A stretch of 21,887 bases of DNA, taken from JAVJUS01 sp040220455. GTDB lineage: Bacteria > Pseudomonadota > Alphaproteobacteria > DSM-16000 > Inquilinaceae. The translations under genes and the position numbers were made by a program. The notes under the pieces are model-generated. The model saw nothing but the letters and a program-made list of their open reading frames with translations, was not told the origin of the DNA and made no database searches. The stretch spans positions 1 to 21,887 of the forward strand of contig JAVJUS010000123.1 of the NCBI GenBank assembly GCA_040220455.1. The letters are read 5' to 3'. This document shows positions 14,798-21,609 of the stretch, piece after piece. The first letter of the stretch is position 1. Each line of letters opens with the position of its first letter.

Positions 14798-14854
14798 GCA
14801 ACAATGATCGAACTCGATCACGGCGGCATCGATTTCCTTCGGTAACGTGCCTTT

Positions 14855-14973
14855 CGTCATCCCCGCGAAAGCGGGGATCCATTGCCGCAAAGCCACGACG
14901 CCCCGTGAAATGCAGGCTCGTCCCGGCACCGATACGTACAGCCGCCTGGATCCCCGCTTTCGCGGGGATGACG
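14855..14973. repeat. 119-bp inverted-repeat element (CGTCATCCCCGCG family), copy 2
   Basis: Same ends as copy 1: CGTCATCCCCGCGAAAGCGG at the left and the inverted form ending at 14973, each end a GAAA-loop hairpin. The core is different in sequence but the element is again 119 bp. It lies between the DsrE-like gene and the convergent BMP-family gene and may act as a bidirectional transcription stop. Together the two copies bracket the MoeB/DsrE operon. Confidence 0.85.
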
Positions 14974-15032
14974 AACGGAAACGAACCGAAACTCTCCCTT
15001 CGCACTGATCGACCCAGAGCCGCTCTGCCGAC

Positions 15033-16037
15033 CTACTCCGCCGAGGCGTCCGTCACCTCGATCCGGCCCTCGACGATGTCGATCATGGCGCCCTCGACCG
15101 CGGTGATCATCTCCGGCGTCATCAGCGGCCAGTTGTTCTCGTCGAGCGCATAGCCCACGCCCTTCTCCGCCAGGCCGAGGGAGACGATGCCCGGCTCCCA
15201 GGTTCCGTCGCGGGCGGCGTCGAGGGACCGGCGCACGGCCACGTCGACGCGCTTGAGCATGGAGGTCAGGATCGTGCCCGGCGCCTCGCCGTTCTGGTTG
15301 GAATCGACGCCGATCGCGTAGACTCCCTCGTCGATCGCCGCCTGGAAGATGCCGCGGTTGGAGTTGCCGGCCCCGGCGAAGATCACGTCGGCGCCCCGCT
15401 CGATCTGGCTGACCGCCAGTTCGTTGCCCGTGGTCGGGTCGTTGAAGGCGGCCGGCGTGGTGCCGACGAAGTTGACCAGGTATTCCACGTCCGGATCGAC
15501 GTGGCGCGCGCCCTCCTCGAAGCCGGTGACGAACTTGCGGATCAGCGGGATGTCGATCGCGCCGACGAAGCCGACCGTGCCGGTCTCGCTCTTCATCGCC
15601 GCCAGCATGCCGGTCAGGAAGGAGCCCTCGTGCTCGCGGAACAGGACGGAGCGGACGTTGTCGGCCTCGGCCACCGCGTCGACGATGGTGAAGCGGACAT
15701 CCGGGTGGCGCGCCGCCAGCTCGGACAACGGCTGGGCGTAGTAGAAGCCGACGCAGATCACCGTGTCGACGCCGCGCCGGACCAGCCGCTCGACCCCCTG
15801 CTCGAACTCCGTCGGGTTGGTCGGGGAGTATTCCAGGTAGTCGATCCCGGTCTCGGCCTCGAAGGCCTCGAGGGCGTTGTAGGCGCCCTCGTTGAAGCTG
15901 CCGTCGAACTTCTCGCCGACGGCGTAGACGATGCCCGGCGTGATCGCCTCCCCCGACTGGGCGGCGGCTTCCGGGGCGGGGCCGGCGAGCCCGAGCGCGA
16001 GGGCCAGGGTGGCGAGGACAGCGGCGAAGCGGCGCAT
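15033..16037 (-). CDS. BMP-family ABC-transporter substrate-binding protein
   Basis: A 334-aa periplasmic protein with a clear signal peptide (MRRFAAVLATLALALGLAGP, predicted cut after Ala26 in EAAA-QSGE). The mature part has the Bmp/PnrA/Med signature: FDGSFNEGAYNALEAFEAE, VDTVICVGFYYAQPL, GFVGAIDIPLIRKFVTGFEEG, DVIFAGAGNSNRGIFQAA and YAIGVDSNQN. Characterised members bind nucleosides or related compounds and feed an ABC importer. No permease or ATPase gene for it lies in the window. It has a good GAGGAG ribosome-binding site and follows the unknown secreted-protein gene by 72 bp, so the two may be co-transcribed. Confidence 0.92.
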   Translation of the reverse strand: MRRFAAVLATLALALGLAGPAPEAAAQSGEAITPGIVYAVGEKFDGSFNEGAYNALEAFEAETGIDYLEYSPTNPTEFEQGVERLVRRGVDTVICVGFYYAQPLSELAARHPDVRFTIVDAVAEADNVRSVLFREHEGSFLTGMLAAMKSETGTVGFVGAIDIPLIRKFVTGFEEGARHVDPDVEYLVNFVGTTPAAFNDPTTGNELAVSQIERGADVIFAGAGNSNRGIFQAAIDEGVYAIGVDSNQNGEAPGTILTSMLKRVDVAVRRSLDAARDGTWEPGIVSLGLAEKGVGYALDENNWPLMTPEMITAVEGAMIDIVEGRIEVTDASAE

Positions 16038-16109
16038 GGGGGCTCCTCTCGGAGGGTCGGTTCTCGGGCGGTCGGTCTCGGTGCGGTTCAGGGCCGGAAC
16101 GGGGGCGGC

Positions 16110-16991
16110 CTACCAGCCCTTCTCCGCGGCGATGTCCAGGATGCGGGCGTTCCAGGTCGCGGCGAGGTCGGCGAGCGCGGCGGCCACCGGCGTGTCCGGG
16201 CCGCCCAGCACCGCCAGGTAGTCGCCGCCCTCCGGCGCGCCGTCCCAGTCGTTGCCGACGAAGCGCGCCTCGACCGCGCCCGATTCGGCGACCGTCGCCT
16301 CGGCCGGCTCGAAGCCCTGCGCCGACGCGCGGAGCTGTGCGATGAAGTCAGGGTCCTCGAGTCCGCTATAGGGCCCGTCGTCGCCCCGGACATTTAGGAA
16401 GTACATCGAATCGCCGAAGGCGGTGTAGCCACCGCCCAGCCCCTCCGCGACGCCGGCGGCGTGCTCGAAGAATGCCTGGGCCAGATCGGCGTCGAGCGTG
16501 CCGTCGGAGAAGTCAACGACCGCATAGCCCGTGCCGCCGTCGGCGGCGGCGAAGTCGGTGACCAGCACGCTCCACTGGCTGAAGACGTAGCCCACGGCGG
16601 CGGCGAAACGGTCCGCGTCCTCTGCCGACACGTCCAGGCGAGTCTGCAGCGAGGCGTTGGTGTTCAGCAGATACCCGCCGGGCGTGACCTGCGTCTCCGC
16701 CGCCGCCGGATCCATGTCGAGCAGGGCGAAGACCTCCGGCACGATGGTCGCCTCGGCCTCGGCGGTGATCTCGGCACGCTCGGCATAGCTCGCCGGCGCG
16801 AAGTCGACATCCACCCCGACCGAGGGCAGCGCCTCGTAGGAGATCAGGTGGTCGGCGGCGTCCTGCGCGCGGACCACCGGCGCGGCGGCGAGCCCGGCCG
16901 CCAGGACCAGGGCCGCGGCCGCCGAGGCGACGCTCCGCCGCGTCATGCCCGCGCGGCCCGCCGCCGGGCGAGCCCGATCGCTCGTCCTCAT
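16110..16991 (-). CDS. Secreted protein of unknown function
   Basis: A 293-aa protein not recognised from any family. An N-terminal signal (SVASAAAALVLAAGLAAAPV, with a TRR motif just before it) and likely cleavage after VVRA place it in the periplasm. The mature chain is strongly acidic, rich in Ala, Asp and Gly, and has no cysteine. The stretch YVFSQWSVLVTDF and the C-terminal VAAALADLAATWNARILDIAAEKGW suggest a compact alpha/beta domain. The start at 16991 has an AGGGAG eight bases upstream, whereas the internal ATG at 16946 has none. The first option gives a long n-region. Its position 72 bp ahead of the BMP-family gene suggests a shared operon and perhaps a role in the same uptake or sensing process. 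Confidence 0.7.
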   Translation of the reverse strand: MRTSDRARPAAGRAGMTRRSVASAAAALVLAAGLAAAPVVRAQDAADHLISYEALPSVGVDVDFAPASYAERAEITAEAEATIVPEVFALLDMDPAAAETQVTPGGYLLNTNASLQTRLDVSAEDADRFAAAVGYVFSQWSVLVTDFAAADGGTGYAVVDFSDGTLDADLAQAFFEHAAGVAEGLGGGYTAFGDSMYFLNVRGDDGPYSGLEDPDFIAQLRASAQGFEPAEATVAESGAVEARFVGNDWDGAPEGGDYLAVLGGPDTPVAAALADLAATWNARILDIAAEKGW

Positions 16992-17370
16992 GCCCCCGTC
17001 TCCCTGTTCTGGCCCCGTCGGTGCCGGCCGGCCCGAGCGGCCGCCGGCTGTCGTCCGCTATCCAACCGCAGGCCGACAACGCACGCAAGCGCGCCGGCGC
17101 CCGGACGTCGCGTCCGCGGTTCCCGGCGGTGCCGGTCGTCGGACGCCCCGGGTCGAAGGCACGGACAGTGCCGCCCAGTCCCGTCATCCCGGGCGTTAGG
17201 CGAGCCCACGGCCCCGCGGGTCGTGGGTGGCGAGCCTTGCGACCCGGGATCCATGCTCCCGGTTCCGTCAGGCCATGTGCGGCAGGCCCATGCCGATCCC
17301 GGCTCTCCGCTTCGCTCCGGCCGGGATGACGAAGAAAGGGAGCGGCCCCGATCGCGGCGCGCCGTGCCGC
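16992..17370. other. Intergenic gap upstream of the secreted-protein gene, with a repeat
   Basis: This 379-bp stretch lies between the dnaE2 stop codon and the start of the secreted-protein gene. It should contain the promoter for the latter, although no clear box stands out in this GC-rich sequence. About 150 bp of it is the inverted-repeat element at 17182-17331. I see no gene in the remainder. Confidence 0.55.
17182..17331. repeat. Divergent 150-bp inverted-repeat element with CGTCATCCCGG ends
   Basis: It begins CGTCATCCCGG and ends with CCGGGATGACG, the same outer logic as the two 119-bp elements but with CCCGG in place of CCCCGCG. Internally it holds the pair CGTCATCCCGGG / CCCGGGATCC in its left half and a GATCCCGGC ... 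GCCGGGATGACG type hairpin in its right half, with a core that again differs. It lies just after the dnaE2 stop codon and could terminate that operon. Confidence 0.65.
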
Positions 17371-20300
17371 CTACCGGAAGCTGCGGGCCTTCTGGAGTTC
17401 CAGGCGGTCGGGCTTGTCGCGGGGGTCCGGGTTCGGGTGGCGGACCTCGTCGGCGCGGGCCAGCGTGTCGCCGAAGGTCCAGTCGCCCGGGAAGCCCGCC
17501 GGTGCCGCAGACACGCGCTCGGTGAGCAGGGCGAGCTTGTCCGACAGGTCGTAGAGCCGGTCGACCTTGAGGTGGATCACCGTGCCCTGCTTCTCCACCC
17601 GTCCCGCGGCGCCGAGCAGGCGGGCGCCCAGCACCTGCTTGCGGAAGGCCTCGAAGATCGGCGGCAGGACGACCAGGTTCGCCACGCCGGTCTCGTCCTC
17701 GAGCGTCACGAAGATCACGCCCTTGGCGCTGCCCGGCCGCTGGCGCACGAGGACGAGCCCGGCGACCGCCACCTTGCGCCCGTGCGCCAGCGCCGCCAGC
17801 CGCGCGGCCGGGGCGTAGCCGCACTCGGCGATCCGATCGCGCAGGAGCGCCATCGGGTGGCTCTTGAGGGTGAGCGAGAGCGCGCCGTAGTCCTGGACCA
17901 CGTGCTCGCCCGGCGGCATGGCGGGCAGCCGGGCGGCCGGCTCCTCGGCCTCCCGGTCGAGCCCGGCGAACAGCGGCAGCGGCGAGGGCCCCAGCGCCTT
18001 GACCGCCCAGCCCGCCTCGCGCCGGTCGAGCCCGGTCGAGCGGAAGGCGTCGGCCCGGGCCAGCGCCTCCAGCGCCGCGGGGGCGAGCCCGGCCCGGCGC
18101 CAGATCGCGCGCGGATCGGCGTAGGCCCCGCCGGCCGCCCGCTCGGCGACCAGGCAGCGGGCGTCGTCCTCCCTCAGCCCCTTGACCAGCCGCAGGCCGA
18201 GCCGCAGGGCGTGGCTGGGCCGGCCGTCCGGCCCGGGGTCCAGCGGCTCCAGCGTGCAGTCGTGGTCGGAGTGGTTGACGTCCGGCGCGCGCACCTCGAC
18301 CCCGTGCTCGCGGGCGTCGCGGACGATCTGGGCCGGGGCGTAGAAGCCCATGGGCTGGCTGTTGATCAGCGCGCAGGCGAAGACGTCCGGGTAGTGGCAC
18401 TTGAGCCAGGCCGAGACGTAGACCAGCAGCGCGAAGCTGGCGGCGTGGCTCTCCGGGAAGCCGTAGGTGCCGAAGCCCTCGATCTGCTTGAAGCAGCGCT
18501 CGGCGAAGTCCGGGTTGTAGCCGTTGGCGATCATGCCGCCGACCATCTTGTCGCGGAACTTGTGGATGTCGCCCAGCTTCTTGAAGGTCGCCATGGCGCG
18601 GCGCAGGCGGTCGGCCTCCGAGGGCGAGAAGCCGGCGCCGACGATGGCGATCTTCATCGCCTGCTCCTGGAACAGGGGCACGCCCAGGGTCTTCTCCAGC
18701 ACCGGGCGCAGGTCGCCGGAGGGGTACTCGACCTCCTCCTCGCCGTTGCGCCGGCGCAAGTACGGATGGACCATGTCGCCCTGGATCGGGCCGGGCCGCA
18801 CGATCGCCACCTCGATCACCAGGTCGTAGAAGGCGCGCGGCTTGAGCCGGGGCAGCATGGTCATCTGCGCCCGGCTCTCGACCTGGAAGACGCCCAGGCT
18901 GTCGGCCTTGCACAGCATGTCGTAGACGGCCGGATCCTCGGCCGGCACCCCCGCGAGGCTCATCGGCCGGTCGTAGTGCCTGTCCAGCAGGTCGAAGCCC
19001 CGGCGCACGCAGCTCAGCATGCCCAGCGCCAGGACGTCGATCTTGAGGATGCCCAGGGCGTCGAGATCGTCCTTGTCCCACTCGATCACCGTGCGGTCGG
19101 CCATGGCCGCGTTCTCGATCGGCACCAGCTCGGAAAGGGGACCCCGGCTGATGACGAAGCCGCCGACATGCTGGGAGAGGTGACGCGGGAAGCCGATCAG
19201 CCGGCGCGCCAGGATCATCGCCTGCCTGAGCCGCCGGTCGGTGGGGTCGAGCCCGGCCTCGCGGATATGGGCGTCGTCGATGGCGTCCCGGCTCCAGCCC
19301 CAGAGCGTGCGGGCGAGCCGGTCGACGGTATCCTCGCTCAGCCCCATGGCCTTGCCGACCTCGCGGATCGCGCCGCGCGCGCGATAGCAGATCACGGTCG
19401 CGGTCATGCCGGCCCGGTCGCGGCCGTACCGCTCGTAGATGTACTGGATGACCTCCTCGCGCCGCTCGTGCTCGAAATCCACGTCGATGTCGGGCGGCTC
19501 GCCCCGCTCGGCGGAGACGAAGCGCTCGAACAGCAGGTCGGCGCGCGCCGGGTCGACGGCGGTGATGCCGAGCACGTAGCACACGGCCGAGTTCGCCGCC
19601 GAGCCCCGGCCCTGGCACAGGATCCCGCGGCTCCGCGCGAAGCGGACGATGTCGTGCACGGTCAGGAAATAGGGCGCGTAGCCGAGCTGGCCGATCAGCG
19701 CCAGCTCGTGATCGATCTGGCGGACGACCCGGTCGGGCACCCCCTCGGGATAGCGCCGGGCCATGCCTTCCCGCGTCAGCGCGACCAGGGCGGCCTGGGG
19801 GTCGTCGTGGCCCTCGCGCAGCTCGTCGGGATACTCGTAGACCAGCTCGTCGAGGGAGAAGGAGCAGGCCTCGGCGATCGCGACCGTGCGGGCGAGCGCC
19901 TCGGGATGGTCGCGGAACAGCCGGGCCATCTCCGCCGGGGCCTTCAGATGGCGCTCGGCATTGGCCTCGAGCGCCCAGCCGGCGGCGTCGATGGTGGTGT
20001 GGCGCGCGATGCAGGTCAGGACGTCGGCCAGCGGCCGGCGGTCGGGGGCGTGCTGGCGCACGGCGTTGGTCGCCACCATCGGCGTACCGAGGCGCCGCGC
20101 CATGTCCGCCAGCAGAGCGATCCGCCGGGCGTCGTCGCCGCGATAGCCGTGCGCGGCGGCGAGATACAGCGCGACCCCGGCCCGCTCCGCCAGCCGGTCG
20201 CACAGCTCCGCCAGCGCCGCCTCGAACCCGGCCCACGGGTCGGGGTCGTGCGGCGCCCGCGATGGCGCGGAGCCGGCCATCCGCGTCCCCTCTCCCTCGG

Positions 20301-20994
20301 GGAGAGGGTCAGGGTGAGGGGTTACAGACTTCGGGGCATCGTTCTGCCGTCTGTCCCCCCTCACCCTCCCGTGGCCTTCGGCCACGGGCCCCTCCCTCTC
20401 CCCATGGGAGAGGGATTGCCTCGCGGAATCGGCCTCCCGCGTCCCCTCTCCCTGAGGGAGAGGGTCAGGGTGAGGGGTTACAGACTTCGGGGCATCGTTC
20501 TGCCGTCTGTCCCCCCTCACCCTCCCATGACCTCCGGCCACGGGCCCCTCCCTCTCCCCATGGGAGAGGGATTGCCTCGCGGAGCCGGCCATCCCGGGAT
20601 CGGGTTCCGTCCCGGGCGGCAGGGCGATCAGGATCCAGTCCTCGGCATGATCGACCACGTCGTCGCGGGTCAGGTGGCACTCGCCCTTCGGCGCCCGGCG
20701 CCGGCCGAGCGTGATCAGGCGCGACAGCCGGCCATAGGCGGCCCGGTCGCGCGGAAAGGCGAGCAGGCTCGGGCTTCCGTCGGCGAGGTCGAGGCGCGCG
20801 CCGATCACCGCGCGGATGCCGGCGTCCCGGCAGGCCAGATGCATCCGCACCGCGCCGGCCAGGGAGTTCCGGTCGGTCACCGCGATCGCCCGGTGCCCCA
20901 GCGCCGCGGCGGTGACCGCCAGCTCCTCGGCATGCGACCCCCCCTCCAGGAAGGAGAAGTTCGTCGCCACCTGCAATTCTACATACCCGGTCAT
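17371..20994 (-). CDS. dnaE2: Error-prone DNA polymerase III alpha-type subunit DnaE2 (ImuC), carrying an in-frame palindrome insertion
   Basis: The catalytic polymerase of the ImuA-ImuB-DnaE2 mutasome, which performs damage-induced translesion synthesis. The chain has 1207 aa: an N-terminal PHP domain starting YVELQVATNFSFLEGGSHAEEL, the polymerase active-site motif PDIDVDFEH (from residue 501, Asp502 and Asp504), a thumb/fingers region including GRGSAANS (462-469) and DIHKFRDKM, helix-hairpin-helix sequence, and a C-terminal OB domain (VAVAGLVLVRQRPGSAKGVIFVTLED). Residues about 138-241 are not DnaE2 sequence: they are two tandem translated copies of the palindromic element (PHPDPLPQGEG and PHPDPLPEGEG). 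Without them the length would be about 1103, close to normal for DnaE2. The ATG at 20994 overlaps the DUF559 stop by 4 bp. Confidence 0.93.
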   Translation of the reverse strand: MTGYVELQVATNFSFLEGGSHAEELAVTAAALGHRAIAVTDRNSLAGAVRMHLACRDAGIRAVIGARLDLADGSPSLLAFPRDRAAYGRLSRLITLGRRRAPKGECHLTRDDVVDHAEDWILIALPPGTEPDPGMAGSARQSLSHGEREGPVAGGHGRVRGDRRQNDAPKSVTPHPDPLPQGEGTREADSARQSLSHGEREGPVAEGHGRVRGDRRQNDAPKSVTPHPDPLPEGEGTRMAGSAPSRAPHDPDPWAGFEAALAELCDRLAERAGVALYLAAAHGYRGDDARRIALLADMARRLGTPMVATNAVRQHAPDRRPLADVLTCIARHTTIDAAGWALEANAERHLKAPAEMARLFRDHPEALARTVAIAEACSFSLDELVYEYPDELREGHDDPQAALVALTREGMARRYPEGVPDRVVRQIDHELALIGQLGYAPYFLTVHDIVRFARSRGILCQGRGSAANSAVCYVLGITAVDPARADLLFERFVSAERGEPPDIDVDFEHERREEVIQYIYERYGRDRAGMTATVICYRARGAIREVGKAMGLSEDTVDRLARTLWGWSRDAIDDAHIREAGLDPTDRRLRQAMILARRLIGFPRHLSQHVGGFVISRGPLSELVPIENAAMADRTVIEWDKDDLDALGILKIDVLALGMLSCVRRGFDLLDRHYDRPMSLAGVPAEDPAVYDMLCKADSLGVFQVESRAQMTMLPRLKPRAFYDLVIEVAIVRPGPIQGDMVHPYLRRRNGEEEVEYPSGDLRPVLEKTLGVPLFQEQAMKIAIVGAGFSPSEADRLRRAMATFKKLGDIHKFRDKMVGGMIANGYNPDFAERCFKQIEGFGTYGFPESHAASFALLVYVSAWLKCHYPDVFACALINSQPMGFYAPAQIVRDAREHGVEVRAPDVNHSDHDCTLEPLDPGPDGRPSHALRLGLRLVKGLREDDARCLVAERAAGGAYADPRAIWRRAGLAPAALEALARADAFRSTGLDRREAGWAVKALGPSPLPLFAGLDREAEEPAARLPAMPPGEHVVQDYGALSLTLKSHPMALLRDRIAECGYAPAARLAALAHGRKVAVAGLVLVRQRPGSAKGVIFVTLEDETGVANLVVLPPIFEAFRKQVLGARLLGAAGRVEKQGTVIHLKVDRLYDLSDKLALLTERVSAAPAGFPGDWTFGDTLARADEVRHPNPDPRDKPDRLELQKARSFR
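20282..20416. repeat. Palindromic element unit 1, inside dnaE2
   Basis: A 135-bp multi-hairpin unit. In order it has a CCCTCTCCC ... GGGAGAGGG-type hairpin, a long-range stem AGGGTGAGGGG with CCCCTCACCCT, an inner ACAGAC / GTCTGT pair, a CCGTGGCCTTCGGCCACGG hairpin, and a closing CCCTCTCCCCATGGGAGAGGG hairpin. It lies fully within the dnaE2 reading frame and is translated from the minus strand. Unit 2 follows with an exact 156-bp offset. Confidence 0.92.
20438..20572. repeat. Palindromic element unit 2, inside dnaE2
   Basis: It has the same 135-bp architecture as unit 1. The central segment (around the ACAGAC pair) is identical to unit 1, while a few changes lie in the hairpins (CCCTGAGGG against CCCTCGGGG, and CCATGACCTCCGGCC against CCGTGGCCTTCGGCC). 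The spacing between units is a multiple of three. CGCGGAGCCGGCCATCC occurs on both outer sides of the pair (about 20267 and 20578), with a diverged version between the units. Confidence 0.92.
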
Positions 20995-21554
20995 GGCGGG
21001 CCGCTTCGAGGCTCGACCGCCCCCTCTTCCGGCGCGGACCCCGCCTCCCGCGTTCCCTCTCCCTCGGGGAGAGGGTCAGGGTGAGGGGTTGCGGACCTCG
21101 AAGCGTCGTCCCGCCGCCTGTCACCCCTCACCCTCCCATGGCCTCCGGCCACGGGCCCCTCCTTCTCCCCATGGGAGAGGGATACTTCGGCGGCGTCGCT
21201 CCGGCGGGTCGCGAAGGCGGTGTCGTGGATGGTGTCCAGAACGCCGGACAGATCCTTCAGCACATCGGCGTTGGAAAAGCGCAGCACGAGATAGCCGCGG
21301 GCCTCCAGAACCCGCGTGCGCGCTGCGTCGGCCTCGAGACGCAGGCCGTGCTGATGGCTGTCGATCTCGACGACGAGCCTTGTCGATTCACAAAGGAAAT
21401 CGACGATATAGCGATCCACGGGTACCTGGCGGCGGAACTTGAGCCCGTCCAACTGCCGCCGGCGCAGGGCACTCCAGAGCAGACGCTCCGGTTCGGTCGC
21501 CTCGTCGCGCAGACGCCGTGCCCGCCCTTCGGCCCGCCCTTCGGATTGCCTCAT
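20991..21554 (-). CDS. DUF559 endonuclease-like protein with a repeat-derived C-terminal tail
   Basis: A 187-aa protein. Residues about 9-115 are a typical DUF559 domain (restriction-endonuclease-like fold, related to Vsr mismatch endonucleases): ATEPERLLWSALRRRQLDGLKFRRQ, then VDRYIVDFLCESTRLVVEID (Asp52, Glu63, Asp65), H67/H69, and LEARGYLVLRFSNADVLKDL. The usual glycine after E-x-D is a serine here. From about residue 124 the sequence is the translated palindromic element (LSHGEKEGPVAGGHGRVRG, PHPDPLPEGEG), then a short tail ending in a TGA that overlaps the dnaE2 start. A normal DUF559 protein would stop at about 115-125. It lies 55 bp after imuB, interrupting the usual imuB-dnaE2 adjacency. 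Cellular function is unknown. Confidence 0.85.
   Translation of the reverse strand: MRQSEGRAEGRARRLRDEATEPERLLWSALRRRQLDGLKFRRQVPVDRYIVDFLCESTRLVVEIDSHQHGLRLEADAARTRVLEARGYLVLRFSNADVLKDLSGVLDTIHDTAFATRRSDAAEVSLSHGEKEGPVAGGHGRVRGDRRRDDASRSATPHPDPLPEGEGTREAGSAPEEGAVEPRSGPP
21049..21183. repeat. Palindromic element unit 3, forming the DUF559 C-terminal tail
   Basis: A third 135-bp unit with the same hairpin order as units 1 and 2 but more diverged in the centre (TTGCGGACCTCGAAGCG in place of TTACAGACTTCGGGGCA). It is translated from the minus strand in the same frame as in dnaE2, giving LSHGEKEGPVAGG and PHPDPLPEGEG. Its flank CCCCGCCTCCCGCGTT resembles the flank between units 1 and 2. Confidence 0.9.
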
Positions 21555-21590
21555 CTTCGTGACCTACTTCGTGCCGTCGTGCCTTCGTGG
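21555..21590. repeat. CTTCGTG heptamer array ahead of the DUF559 gene
   Basis: CTTCGTG occurs at 21555-21561, 21567-21573 and 21583-21589, with a shorter GTCGTG between the last two. It occupies most of the 55-bp gap between imuB and the DUF559 start codon. It may be an unrelated low-complexity repeat, or the upstream border of the inserted DUF559 unit. Confidence 0.6.
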
Positions 21591-21609
21591 TCGGCGGGCG
21601 CCGCCCCCC

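Noticed and set aside
17227..21084. A 1285-codon plus-strand frame opposite dnaE2
   Set aside because: It is antisense to a well-supported polymerase gene; its composition (Arg, Gly, Val, Asp, His) is typical of the complement of GC-rich coding DNA.
20282..21183. Possible CRISPR array, because of regularly repeated sequence
   Set aside because: There are only three units, each 135 bp with internal hairpins, two of them tandem and within coding frames; there are no spacers and no cas genes.
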